DNA from: Theropithecus gelada
Lineage: Eukaryota; Chordata; Mammalia; Primates; Cercopithecidae
Assembly (NCBI RefSeq): GCF_003255815.1
Contig: NC_037674.1
Location: 3,538,388-3,602,387, forward strand
Reading direction: 5' to 3'
Length of the DNA: 64,000 bases
The notes below the pieces were generated by a model that had not been told where the DNA came from, made no database searches, and saw only the letters and a program-made list of their open reading frames with translations. Made by a program: the position numbers and the translations under genes. Shown piece after piece: positions 50,520 to 61,640 of the stretch. Numbering within the stretch: position 1 is the first letter of the stretch; every line of letters begins with the position of its first letter.

Positions 50520-50580
50520 CACACAATCTCCATCCCTGCAAATGAGGAAACTCAGGGTGCTTTGGAGTAGAATCACTTAC

Positions 50581-50710
50581 ATCCAGGAGGATTCCAACAG
50601 CCTCTGAAGGAGCAAACACTGTGTATTGTCCAGGGCTTCCTGCCATCTCCAAGGACCACACAAGACGATGATCATCCCTCATGACACAGGTTTGCCTTTT
50701 ACACCATCAC
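50581..50710 (-). other. SNHG14: SNHG14 group II long exon of unit G (b type), 130 nt
   Basis: The acceptor is CTGTGCACTTCGCAG and the donor CTGGAT|GTAAGT. Confidence 0.75.
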
Positions 50711-51573
50711 CTGCGAAGTGCACAGGACCAAGAAGCATGCTTCAGAAAGGCAGACAGGTGCACAGGTCACGAGGGCCATGCTATCTGCCCCCCTGTGGTT
50801 TATCTGGAATACGCCTGTCTCTGGCTTCCCTTGTTCTCACTTGAACCCAGAAATGTATGGACACAAGTATGCTCGTCTTGGGGATGGTGGCCCTTGGAGT
50901 GCATCATCCTGCTGAAGAGCACTGATGTTGAGCATCCTTCTCAACATCCTTGCTTCAACACCTGCAATGCCAGTCACAAAATCATCAAGGCCCTGCACCC
51001 CTGAAGAGAAAGTCACTGACCTCTATCTGGTTTGGGATAACCCAGAGCCTCACTGTCTATCAGCCCCAGTTTGGAGAGGAAGCCTACCTGTTCATGCCAA
51101 ATACACATCCTCACAATGCACAGGATACAAAATGGGCACAGAGGCACAGAGGCTATGCCAGGTAAACACAACTCCAACATCCTCAGCCAAAGACAAAATG
51201 AGCCAACAAATGGCAAAGGTGTAGCCTTTTGCTCTCCCCGCAACCAGAAGGATCTGTCTTCCCCTGAGGGACTGTGGTACCCACAGCTTGAACTCAAGGA
51301 CAAACTTGGCCACCCTATTATAGGCAGGCTACCAGTTAACTCTTCCCATGCAATCTGCCATTCACCTAGTCCTCCATACAGCGCGTGAGTTATCCGCCCT
51401 AGGACACAGAAGTCCTTCAAACAATGAATGTCTTGTGCATGGGAGCTCCTACTCCCCTGTGTCCACCATTCACCCAAAGAAACCCCATCCTAAGCCTGGA
51501 TGGGACCCTTGGTGGGACCCATGTCAATGAATGAATGTTGGCCTTCTCTGTCTAACCCGTTAGACTAATGTGC

Positions 51574-51667
51574 TAGACCTCAGTTCGACGAGGATGACGG
51601 TATAGAGTTTTCACTCATTTTGTTCAGCTTTCCAAGGAATGTATATATGGAAGTCATCATCGATCCA
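51574..51667 (-). ncRNA. SNORD116: SNORD116 snoRNA, group II copy H
   Basis: A 94 nt copy with all boxes intact and the core group II guides (CCTCGTCGAA before box D). The 3' end GGTCTA gives one G-U wobble in the terminal stem, a change shared with copy K. It follows a b-type exon directly after another b-type unit, breaking the a/b alternation. Confidence 0.95.
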
Positions 51668-51728
51668 TGCACAATCTTTGTTTCTGCAAATGAGGAAAAT
51701 CAGGGTGCACTGGGAAGGAACTGCTTAC

Positions 51729-51862
51729 ATTCAGGAGGGATCCAACAGCCTCCAAAGAAGCCTACACCATGTGTGTCCAGGAGCTTCCTGGCATCTCTGA
51801 GAATAGCACGAGATGATGATTGTCCCTCACCAACATGGGCCTGGCCAATTCATCACGGCCAC
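51729..51862 (-). other. SNHG14: SNHG14 group II long exon of unit H (b type), 134 nt
   Basis: The acceptor is CCTCTTCACCTCCCAG and the donor CTGAAT|GTAAGC. Confidence 0.75.
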
Positions 51863-52329
51863 CTGGGAGGTGAAGAGGAAACATGGGTGTGCTTGAGAAA
51901 ATCTGACAGATGTACAGTACACAAAGGCCATGTCTTCTGGTCCCCTGCAGTATATCTGGTTGATACCCAACTCTGATTTTACCTGATTTTGGACACAGAA
52001 ATGCATGGACAAGGGCTCAGGTGCCCCTGTAGTGCATCACCAGACTAAAGAGCAGTGACACTGAGCATCCCTCTCAACATCCTTATGTCGACACCTATAA
52101 TGTCACTCACTAAAGCTACGGGGCCATGCAATTTTAATGAGGAAGTCATTGACCGACACTGAGCTGGGGTGAAGCTAGAGACTCTTTGCCTATCAGGCCC
52201 AGCTTGCAGTAGGAACCTCTGTGTTCCTGCCATGTGCATGTACTCACAATGAATGGGACACAACATGGGCACACTTGCCTGAAAGCTATGCCAGGTGACT
52301 GGAACTCCACTGTTCTCAAACCAAGAATG

Positions 52330-52351
52330 AAAAAAAAAAAAAAAAAAAAAA
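52330..52351. repeat. Poly-A run
   Basis: A run of about 22 A within an X-type interval, with no Alu or L1 body attached. Confidence 0.8.
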
Positions 52352-52684
52352 GGCAAATGTATGTCCTTGTTCTGTCTTCCCAAAGATAATCACTTGTCTT
52401 CCTCCAGGGGTTGTGGGAACCCAGAGCCAGGAGTGAAGGACAGTCCTGGCCACCCAGAGGCAGGCTATAGGTTAACTCTCCCTGAGCAACCTGCACATTT
52501 GCCTAGTCCCACAGACTGCATGTGTGCTACCCCAGCCTCGTAGACGGAAGTCCAGTACACATAGCCTCAACTCCCCTGTGACTCTCCTTCGCCCAAACAG
52601 AATCCCTTCCTAAGCCTGGACAAACACTTCATGCATCAGGAATAAAAAAAAAAAAAATGAGAGTTGTCCCTCTCTAGCCCCGGC

Positions 52685-52781
52685 GGACCTCAGTTCAGCT
52701 AAGATGATAGTATAGAGTTCCCACTCATTTTGTTCAGCTTTCCATACAAGGAATGCATGTATGGAAGTCGTCATTGACACA
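52685..52781 (-). pseudogene. SNORD116: Degenerate SNORD116, group II copy I
   Basis: Box C is changed to ATGACGA, the 5' stem reads TGTGTC instead of TGGATC, and the guide before box D is heavily altered. Box D CTGA and the D'/C' block remain. Four extra bases sit in the loop before D'. It is a relic inside an otherwise normal unit. Confidence 0.85.
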
Positions 52782-52842
52782 TGCACAGTATTCATTCCTG
52801 TAAAGGAAAAACATTAGGGTCTTTTGAGAAATGAACACTAAC

Positions 52843-52975
52843 CATATAAAGGGATCCACCGGCACCCGAAGGAGCCCATGCCACATGTGTCCAGGGGTTC
52901 CCTGCCATCTCCAGAGATCCCCCAAGATGAAGTTCATCCCTGCAGCCTCTGTCTGTCTTTGCATGCCCATGCCAC
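52843..52975 (-). other. SNHG14: SNHG14 group II long exon of unit I (a type), 133 nt
   Basis: The acceptor TTTTTCCTCTGCACTTCCCAG is excellent. The donor is weakened to TATATG|GTTAGT but keeps GT. The exon is full length although the snoRNA after it is dead. Confidence 0.7.
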
Positions 52976-54205
52976 CTGGGAAGTGCAGAGGAAAAACAGG
53001 TGTGCTTGAGAAAGGGAGGCAGGTACACAGTTTGCAAGGGCCATGCCATTCATCCTGCTATGCTGCATTCCGTATCTACTTCCCATGGGCGACCTCTCTT
53101 TGGGGATGTGTGCATGGATATATCCAGGCATGAAGGTAGAAGACAGGCATGCATTTCAAGGGCACAGGCAAACTAGAAAACACTAAGCGTGAGGAACTCT
53201 CTCAAGACCACACTTTCACCACTCCTGACTCAAAAGCCATTCTCTTGGCCATCAGAGAAGACAACAGTCATGAGGATATTTCAATGGGGAGAGCTGCAGG
53301 GAAAAAGTGTTCCAGCACAAAGAGCAACTTTCCTTCAGCCCTGAAGCATTTTTACCATGGGCTCCTTCCACACACTTAGAATTGAGAAACACAATCACTA
53401 ATCAACCTCCACCTCTGGGCCTTCCTCACAGGTGCAGCTCAGAGACCTGGAAAAGCATCAGACATGCTGAATCCTACAGGGCTTCTACGGTGCTGTCCCT
53501 GAGAACACCATATATCTTAAGCCACTTGCCTGTGAACATGGCCACAGAGTACAAAAGCTCTCTGTCACTGGCCTGTGGATGACAGCCCTCATACAACTGG
53601 ATGACTGTTTTGCAAAGAAGGCTGTTGTGAAGAATTAGGAGGAACTTGAAAATAACCTAACATCACAAGACAATGGAGAATTTAAGTGCAGAGACCGTGA
53701 CGGGTCACTTTTCTGAGTAGATGTTACCATGACATGGGAAGTGACACACTCTTACAACGTCAACTGCATTGAAGTGCCTGAGCAGTTCAGAAGCAGATGG
53801 CATCAGGCTCTCCTGAGCAAAACTTCCCCTCATCAACAGAGAGGGAGCAACAAGCCCTTCCAGCAGCATGTACAACCTTGGAAGGGTAGAAACCCTGGGC
53901 CGAAATCTGCTCAAATGCCTAACACAGACAAGCATCCCACAGGGGGTCCTGAACACAGACCTCTCAATCCAAGTCAATCTGCGAAGTGTCAGGAGCACAT
54001 GGACTTGAAATCTCATTCCCATCCCAACACCCCAAGGTCATCATGAAATGGACCATGGCACCCTCCCACTCCCAAAAGCAGCTCACAGTCACTGCTTCAC
54101 ACCCACATGGAATGCTGTTTGTACATGCATGCACAGCCCTCTCCCCTTCCCACCACCAGTACACTTCAGGGACCACAGGACTTGGGTTTCCTCCTATGGA
54201 CATAC

Positions 54206-54237
54206 GAGTTTAACATGGATACTGTCCCTGGGCTCCT
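54206..54237 (-). other. SNHG14: SNHG14 micro-exon, 32 nt (unit J)
   Basis: The acceptor is ATTTGCTTTCTGCAG and the donor AAACTC|GTATGT. Confidence 0.65.
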
Positions 54238-54684
54238 CTGCAGAAAGCAAATCAGCTCACCACCCACCTCATGGCTGCCTGCCCCTGATGCTACCCAAAT
54301 ACCTTGGGAACTCCCACGTCCTCGACTGAGGACGAAAGTAAGTGAAAGAAGTGTCCAGGAATGATGTGCTCTCTCCCCACAGGAAAGCAATGGTATTCCT
54401 GTGTGAGGGGGGAGGTGACGAATCAAAAGGGTATGAATCAAGGACACACGTAGCCATGCACAGGGAGGCTATTGGCTACTGCTTCCTGTGCCACCTGCAG
54501 CTTCAAGTTCTGCAGCTTCCTCTTAGAGGAAATTCCTTCAACCAAGTTGTCTCTTAGCTACAGAAGTCAGAAAAGCCCAGACACTCGCGTTTGCCCAAAG
54601 AGGACCACATCCTAAGCCAGGGTGTAGGCCATGTCAACAAACAGATGTTGGCCCCTCTCCCTGCCCTCCAATGTAGCAGCGTGC

Positions 54685-54776
54685 TGGACCTCAGTTTGAC
54701 GAGGATGACGGCATAGAGTTTTCACTCATTTTGTTCAGCTTTCCAAGGAATGTATGTGGAAGTCATCATCGATCCA
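54685..54776 (-). ncRNA. SNORD116: SNORD116 snoRNA, group II copy J
   Basis: A 92 nt copy, two bases short between box C and the D' guide. Boxes C, D', C' and D and the terminal stem are intact. The guide region has two changes from the core copies (CGTCAAACTGA before D; ATGCCGTC further upstream). Confidence 0.95.
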
Positions 54777-54835
54777 GGCACAATCTTTGTTTCTGCAAAT
54801 GAGGAAAATCAGGGCTTTGGGAAGGACTTGCTTAC

Positions 54836-54969
54836 ATTCACGAAGGATCCAAAAGCCTCTGAAGGAGTCCATGCCACATGTGTCAAGGGGCTTCCTGGCA
54901 TCTCCAAGGATCACATGAGAGAATGATCATCCCTCGCAGACACAGGCCCTCCTTCCATGCCAACACCAC
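54836..54969 (-). other. SNHG14: SNHG14 group II long exon of unit J (b type), 134 nt
   Basis: The acceptor is CATCTGTACCTCCCAG and the donor GTGAAT|GTAAGC. Confidence 0.75.
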
Positions 54970-55790
54970 CTGGGAGGTACAGATGAAACATGGGCATGCT
55001 TGAGAAAGGCAGACATGTGCAGAGGTCATGAGGGACAAGCCATCTGGCCCCCTGAAGTAATCTGCAATCTGCCTGTCTCTGGCTTCATCTGTTTATGGAC
55101 GCAGAAATGCATAGATACGGGAATGCACGTCTAGATCCTGGGAGCCCATGGAGTACATAACCCCACTAGAGAGAACTGATGTCAAGTGTCCCTTTAAACA
55201 CCCGTGCACACCTGTAATGTTGATCACAAAAGCCTCGGGGATCTGCACCCCTAATGAGGAAGCCTTTGACCTACACCAGATTTGAGATAAGCCAGAGACT
55301 CGTTGCCTATCAGCCCCAGCTTAGGGCAGGAGGCCAACTGTATGTCCTCATAACACACAGGATACAATAGAGCCACCTTGGCCTGGGTGTGTAGCATCCA
55401 GGTGACCACAAATCCATGTATGTAGACAGGGATAAAAATGAGGCAAAAGTGTGGCCTTTTCCTCTCTTCCCAATGAGAAGGACCTGCCTTCCTCCCGATG
55501 ATGAGAGAACCAAAAACAGACTCAAGGACAAACTAGGGGGTGCAGAGCCTAAGTCCTTTGTGCCACCTGCACATTCACCTAGTCCTGAACACTGTGTATG
55601 TGCTACCCTGGCCTCACTAAGAGATGTCCGTCACACAAGGACTCTCCTGTCCATGGGAGCTCCCACTCCCCTGGGGCTACCCCTTGCCAAAAGAGAACCC
55701 CATCCTAAGCCTGGACAGACCCTTTGGTGCAACCCACGTCGATGAGTGAGAGGTGGAACTCTGTCTCTAGCCCCTGTTGAAGCAGTGTGC

Positions 55791-55884
55791 TAGACCTCAG
55801 TTTGAAGAGGATGACGGTATAAAGTTTTCACTCATTTTGTTTAGCTTTCCAAGGAATGCATGTGTGGAAGTCATCACTGATCCA
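55791..55884 (-). ncRNA. SNORD116: SNORD116 snoRNA, group II copy K (divergent)
   Basis: A 94 nt copy. Box C is GTGATGA (within consensus) and box D CTGA is intact. The 3' end reads GGTCTA, so one stem pair becomes a G-U wobble. D' has changed from CTGA to CTAA (plus strand 'tttagc'), and the box D guide carries changes. It is probably expressed, but its guide differs from the core copies. Confidence 0.88.
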
Positions 55885-55945
55885 TGCACAGTCCTCATAC
55901 CTGCAAAAATGGAACATTAGGATCCTTTGAAAAACCAATACTTAC

Positions 55946-56077
55946 CGTCCTGAGGTGTCCACCAGCCTGAAGGAGACCATGACACACATGTTTACAGGCA
56001 CTTCATCATCTCCAAAAATCTCCCAAGATCAAGATTGTCCCTTGTGGTCACTGGCCTTCCTTTCATACCAACGCCAC
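55946..56077 (-). other. SNHG14: SNHG14 group II long exon of unit K (a type), 132 nt
   Basis: The acceptor is CTGCATTTCTTAG and the donor CAGGACG|GTAAGT. Confidence 0.75.
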
Positions 56078-57100
56078 CTAAGAAATGCAGGAGCAAAACA
56101 TGTGTGCTTGAGAAAGGCAGTGAGGTGCATAGGTGGCAAGGGTCATGTCATTTGTCCTGCTGTGGAGTAATCTGTATCTACCTCTCATGGGCTCCCCCTC
56201 TTTCTGCACACAAGCATGGGTTTGCCCAAACATGAAGGTGGGAGGCTGGCATGAGTTTTGAAGGCACCATCAACTAGAGAACACTAAGCATGAAGAACAC
56301 TCTCAACACCACTCGTAACAACTCCAACTCAAAAACCCTTCTCTGGGCCATCAGACAAGACAAAGGCCATGGTGATACTTCAGTGGGGAGAGTTTGGAGG
56401 GGAAACCTCTTCCTATGCAAAGGTCAACTTTTCTTTGGCCTTGATGCATTGTCACCTCTGGAGTCCTTCACACTCTTCCGATCCGGACACATGTAAAAAT
56501 CACAAATCAACCTCTATGTGCACTACACAGGTACAGCTCAGGGACCCAGAGAAGCACCAGGTACTCTGAATCCTACATGACTTCTAAGGTGCTGCAGCTA
56601 AGAAAACAAGATCTTAAGGCACTTGCTTGTGAACATAACATCAGAGTACAAAACCTATCCATCATTGGCCTGTGGATGGTAACGCTGTCCTACCACACAA
56701 TAACTACTTCACAAAGACTGCTGTGAAGAATTAGGAGGAATTTAAAAACACCCTAATATCAGGAGACACTGAGGTATATAAGTAAAGAGACCTTGACAGG
56801 TCACATTTCCGAGTAGAAGTCACCACGACATGGAGAAGTACATACTCTTATAAGCCCCCAATGCATCAAGATGTCTGAGTGGTTCAGAGGCAAATGACAT
56901 CAGGCTCTCCCAAGCAAACCATCCTGAGGACACCATGAAATGGACGGTGGGCACCCTGCAATGTCCAAAAGAGCCTCACAGTCATCACTCCATGACCCAC
57001 ATGGAATGATGCCAGGTAAAGGCATGCACAGGCCTCTCCCTTTCCCACAGCCACTACCCTTCTTGGGCCATGGAATTTGGAATTCTTCTCATACATGTAC

Positions 57101-57130
57101 AAGTTCACTGTGGAGAGCTTCTCCAGGCTC
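57101..57130 (-). other. SNHG14: SNHG14 micro-exon, 30 nt (unit L)
   Basis: The donor is GAACTT|GTACAT. The aligned acceptor AG has become AA, but an AG two bases further on (CTGGAAAG) could serve, giving 30 rather than 32 nt. Confidence 0.5.
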
Positions 57131-57599
57131 CTTTCCAGAGAGCAAATCAGCATCACCACTGGCTTTAAGATGGCCACCCCTTGATGCTACCCAAACACCA
57201 TAGGAAGTCCCATGTCCCCGACCGCAGATAAAAGAGAGCTGAAGAAGTGCTCAGGAATGGCACCGTGCTGTCTCCTCCTGTGGAAGAAACCGTCTTCTTC
57301 TGGGGGGTGATGAACCCAAGAGGTATGAATCAAGGACAGACCCAGCCATGCAGAGGTGGGCAACTGGATACTGCCCTCCTCTGGCACCTGCAAGTTTACC
57401 TTCTCCTGCACACTGACAGGATGCTACCCCACCTTCTCACAAAGAAGTCCTTCAGCAAACATATCTCTCAGCCAGGGGAGTACAAAATACTCAACTACTC
57501 AACTTCACTGAAAGTCAACTACATCCTAAGCTCTGGTGCAGACCATGACAACAAACAGATGGTGGCCCCCTAAATCTAGGCCCTGATGGAGAAGCGTGC

Positions 57600-57696
57600 T
57601 GGACCTCAGTTTGATGAGGATGATGGTACTGAGTTTTCGCTCATTTTGTTCACCTTTCCAAAAAAAAAGTATATATGGAAGCATCATCAATTTACA
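57600..57696 (-). pseudogene. SNORD116: Degenerate SNORD116, group II copy L
   Basis: Box D CTGA and D' (as GTGA) regions remain recognisable. The 5' end has lost the TGGATC stem, one base is deleted next to box C (TTGATGATGC), and an A run replaces part of the loop. Without a closing stem, normal box C/D maturation looks unlikely. Confidence 0.85.
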
Positions 57697-57755
57697 CACA
57701 GTCTTTGTTCCTGCAAGTGAGGAAAATCTGAATGCTTTCAGAAGAAATCACTTAC

Positions 57756-57887
57756 ATTCAGGACAAATCCAAAAGCCTCCAAAGGAGCCCACACCATGTG
57801 TATCCAGGGGCCTCATGGCATCTCAAGGATCACACAAGACGAAGACAATCTTTCTTGGACAAGGGCCTTCCTTCCATGCCAATGACA
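57756..57887 (-). other. SNHG14: SNHG14 group II long exon of unit L (b type), 132 nt
   Basis: The acceptor is CTGCACCTTCCCAG and the donor CTGAAT|GTAAGTG. Splice sites are sound although the snoRNA that follows is damaged. Confidence 0.75.
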
Positions 57888-58009
57888 CTGGGAAGGTGCA
57901 GAAGAAATGAGTGTGCTTCAGAAAGACAGGTTCACAGGTCAGGAAGGCCATGTCATCTAGACTCCTGTGGTACTTATGAAATCCGCTAGTCTACGGCTTC
58001 ACATATTTG

Positions 58010-58250
58010 TGACCAGAACCTGGCTAAAAATCAATCACAAAACAAAAATGCAAAATGTAGCATTAAGGGTGAAACCAACTTGACAGAGTAACACTAGAAA
58101 AATTCATGGGCTACCCAAGTATGACTCTCAAATATATTTATGATAAAGAATTTTACTATGGTCAAAATGACCACAAAAATTGAATGCCAATGCCTGGGTG
58201 GTGAAGTATAATGTAATATGACAAAGTTACGTGTGAACCACAATAAGCCC
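58010..58250. other. AT-rich junction between group I and group II arrays
   Basis: A low-GC segment without similarity to the unit bodies on either side. I see no exon or repeat family. It marks the boundary where unit length changes from about 2.65 kb to the 1.1/1.8 kb pattern. Confidence 0.5.
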
Positions 58251-58267
58251 AAGTGGAGGCAACGTGC

Positions 58268-58364
58268 TGGACCTCAGTTCCGATGAGAACGACGGTATGA
58301 GTTCTCACTCATTTTGTTCAGCTTTTCCAAGGAATGTTTTTATGGGGGACTCATCATCGATCCA
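58268..58364 (-). ncRNA. SNORD116: SNORD116 box C/D snoRNA, group I copy M
   Basis: A 97 nt snoRNA. As I recall human SNORD116-1, this copy matches it base for base or nearly so. Box C ATGATGA, D' CTGA, C' AATGAGTGA and box D CTGA are intact, and the ends TGGATC/GGTCCA form the stem. It is the last group I copy; only 570 nt of mainly AT-rich DNA separate it from the first group II relic (copy L), and no short exon is visible there. Confidence 0.98.
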
Positions 58365-58601
58365 AGCACATTCAAAGAGCCTGTTTGACACCACAGGCTG
58401 GGTCGTGGGTGAGCCGATGACCTTAAAGACCTTTGGCACCCTGGGGAACCCAGAGCTGCGCCACTGAGCAAAAGGTACAGACCATCCACTCTAGGAGAGG
58501 AACTCACCAATGCCATTAGCGGCCTACCAAAAAACCACTCATTGTGGATTTTGGAAATCCCAGACACCCTCACTAAGCACGAGGGACAGAGGAATGCTTA
58601 C

Positions 58602-58732
58602 CGTCCTGAGCCACCCACCAGCACGGGGTGCACTGTGGATAACCGAAACCAGGACTCTGCGTGGCCTTCATTACTCAGGAGAATCAACTATCTTCCTTCC
58701 AGCAGGTGCCACGCCTCCCATGAAAACTGCAC
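58602..58732 (-). other. SNHG14: SNHG14 group I long exon, 131 nt
   Basis: The acceptor is TTTCTTTACACTACTCAG and the donor CTCAGGACG|GTAAGC. This is the last group I long exon before the switch to group II units. Confidence 0.75.
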
Positions 58733-58765
58733 CTGAGTAGTGTAAAGAAATCAAATGCACGCTTG

Positions 58766-60900
58766 AGAAATGGGCCCAGGTCCACTGGTCACCACTTCAA
58801 TCCTACCCTTACCTGTGGGGACACTTGGATGCCTGCTTCTCCTTGGCCTAGACGACTGACCTCCATCTCCATGAATATATCTTACCTGTGTCACTCTGGA
58901 CATATAGGAAGCGTGTGTGGCTGGAATGACCTCATGCGCCCATTGCTGCATGTACTTCCCTGTGGCTATGCACACATACACGTGTGTTTGTATCTCCCAA
59001 CACTGCAACGGGTGGTTATAGTCTGCAGCTTCCAGACCTGATCCCCCCACAAACCAAAGGCTCAAGACCAAGGCCTTCAATCAGTAGGATGTGAACTCTG
59101 ACCTCAAAGCCATGTGGAAATAGGCCTGAGGTCCCTTGTGTAACAGCCACCACACCCCTGGCGTGAGTACACGCTACTCCTCACAGGGCATCTGACGTTG
59201 GGACCAGACACTGTCTCTTGCTGCACTCCCAGGTAAGGCACATCTGGCAGAAAACCAACCAAAACCTGCGCTGGAAGGCACCTTCCCAATGGCCAGAATG
59301 TTGCACTGAAACACAGCGTCAAGGTCAGAGACAGTTTTCCCAACCTAGCCAAACGACTTCAAGACATGGGCTTCCTCCACTTCGCTCAGTCCACGTACCC
59401 ACACTGTGCCCTCAGGATGCCCGAAGAGAACGGCTGCTTCTCCAAGAGGACGTCCACGCCTGATGCCCCAAGGGCCAGGTGGACAGGACACACCACCTGA
59501 CACTGTCCTTGCACTGGTTACCTCACATGGCTTCCCTGCACTGACCTCAGAGGCAACGTTCCATCATGCAGCCAGCTTGACTGCATTCCCACCCACCACA
59601 TTCCTACCCAGACTCCCACCCACAACAATGCCTGCAAGTCAACACCACCTCAACACCACCACCAGGTGTAGATAAAAGCTACAGAACCACCAACCCTTTC
59701 CAATTTTGCTAAGCCAACCACAGCCTTTCAATGTAGCATGGCAGTCCTGGCTGCACTGTGACTTCAAACGGGCTATGGAAACTGAAAAGCTTCGTCACCC
59801 CTAGGGCATAGCAGAATCCAACACTTGAATATCGCCATCATATAGTGGTATGGTTGCATCCTAAGTCAAAAGGTTCTCTGTGGCAACACCCCTGGGATTG
59901 CACATATGTTGCCTGGAATCTGGAATACACAGAGACCTCCATGAACAGCCCCAAGTGTGACTACAGCCCACGGCAGAGGCCCGGGCCAGAGCCAGGGCCA
60001 GGGCACATTCCCTCCCAATGTCTTCAGGATACAAGCTGCTTTCAAAGCAGGAAAGATAATCCAGAGCACTATTTGCTCACACGAGCTGGAGCAGGTGGGG
60101 CCACCCAGCAATGGCGGGCCAAGAAACTATTTCCAGGAAGATATGCACAACAGTGGAACCCACTACTCTGCTGTGAAGACTAGAAATGACCAAGGGCTGC
60201 GGGTGCCAGCCTGATCTTCACGCTCACTGTGACCTGCCCTCCAAGACCCCTGCTGGCTGAACTGTCATCCACCAGAGAAACCATGGAAAGCACATCACTG
60301 CCAAATGACAACCCCAGACCACTGATGACACACACGTCCACGAGAGCCCTCTACCATGTTTTCTCTGGAATACCTTCCCACCCAGGCCTCTGCCATCACA
60401 CCACAAGCATCTCATAGCTCAGGAGGCAAAGAAATCCCTGCCGGGGAGGCCCTGTGACCAACCCTGGAAGGACAGCCAAAGAGGCTTTGGCCATCTGCTG
60501 GGACACCCATTGCTCTGTGCTCTTCCCCACCACCCTGGAACTCCCTTGTCCTCAGGTAACTGGAAATCAAAACAAAGATATGCCCGAGGCATGCACCTTA
60601 TGCTCTCCTCGGCAATAAAAACTAGGACCTGGTCCTCTGTTCGGTGACACCTGCCACGAGATCTGGGTCTCCGTTCCTGGGAGCTCACCAAGCTGAGGCC
60701 AGCTGCGCACTCCCCGAGGCCTGCACAATTTCTGCACTCTTCCATAGCAGCCACACCATAACAAAGCAGACGATTCGCCCATGACTCTCTCACCCATCTA
60801 CAACGCACTGAGGGAATGTTCCTGACCTCTGTGTAATGGGAGACTTTGGCCTGTGGACGCCCTTGGTGGTGGAACCTGTGAAAATCAGTGGAAGTTGTCC
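58766..60900 (-). repeat. Group I tandem unit body (about 2.65 kb period)
   Basis: Apart from snoRNA and exons, this body is intronic and is repeated at about 61390-63530. Shared landmarks include the GCAGCTTCCAGAC block (59029 and 61695), the CCAACCA block (59253 and 61917) and the 'gagcaggtgggg' block (60084 and 62713). The start-to-start distance of the snoRNAs is 2668 and 2617 bp. I see no gene other than SNHG14 in it. Confidence 0.8.
60374..60417 (-). other. SNHG14: SNHG14 group I short exon, 44 nt
   Basis: The acceptor is TTTCTTTGCCTCCTGAG and the donor GGGAAG|GTATTC. It lies about 520 nt downstream of snoRNA N and pairs with the 44 nt exon at 62999. Confidence 0.6.
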
Positions 60901-60935
60901 CTCAGTCCTACAGTCCCCAGCAGAGACAAATGTGC

Positions 60936-61032
60936 TGGACCTCAGTTCCGATGAGAACGACGGTATGAGTTCTCACTCATTTTGTTCAGCTTTTCCAAGG
61001 AATGTTTTTTTGGGGGACTCATCATCGATCCA
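60936..61032 (-). ncRNA. SNORD116: SNORD116 box C/D snoRNA, group I copy N
   Basis: A 97 nt snoRNA with all four boxes and the terminal stem intact. The sequence before box D is TTCTCATCGGAA and before D' is CATTCCTTGGAAAAG. Between box C and the D' guide it has a longer A run than copy M (a T to A change). It is one of the three best-preserved group I copies in the window. Confidence 0.98.
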
Positions 61033-61200
61033 AGCACATTTGAAGAGGCAGGACATTTGACACCACAGGCTGGGCAGTGGGTGAGCCGACGACCTTAAAG
61101 GCCTTGGCCGTGCCCTTAACGGCCTGAAGAACTGCTCCTTGCAGGTCTCAGAAATCCTAAAGACACCCTCACTCAGCACGCAGGACAGAGGAATGCTTAC

Positions 61201-61340
61201 CGTCCTGAGCCATCCACCAGCACGGGGTGCACCGTGGATGCCAGGCCACACCGACTTCACGACTCCGTGGAGCCTTTGTTGCTCGTAAGCATCAACCATC
61301 TTCCTTGCAGCAGGCTGCGGGCCTTCCACGGCAACTGCCC
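61201..61340 (-). other. SNHG14: SNHG14 group I long exon, 140 nt
   Basis: The acceptor is CTTTACACTTCTCAG and the donor CAGGACG|GTAAGC. The exon ends about 170 nt upstream of snoRNA copy N. Confidence 0.75.
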
Positions 61341-61597
61341 CTGAGAAGTGTAAAGATATCACATGCATGCTTATAAAACGGGTCCAGGACCACTGGTCAC
61401 CTCTTCAATGCCATTCTTGCTCACAGGGCAACTCACACACCTACTTTTCATTGACTGACCTTCATTACCATGATTGACCTTCATTACCATGAATATACCT
61501 GACGCGTGTCATTCTGTGGACACCTAGGAAGCATGTGTGACTCAAAGGACAGTATGTGCCCACTGCTGAATCTATTTGCTTGTGGCTGTGCATGTCT

Positions 61598-61640
61598 CTG
61601 TGTGTATGTGTGTGTGAGAGTGAGTGTGTGTGTATATGTG
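61598..61640. repeat. Impure GT-rich microsatellite
   Basis: A (GT)n tract with GA and AT interruptions inside a group I intron. The homologous position at 58980 has only a short CA/GT-rich segment. Confidence 0.7.

Noticed and set aside
40393..57696. Recurring plus-strand frame with DEDDGIEFSLILFSFPRN in many ORFs, suggesting a protein family
   Set aside because: It is the antisense translation of the SNORD116 snoRNA. Conservation follows the boxes and stem, not codons, and the flanking frames differ between copies.
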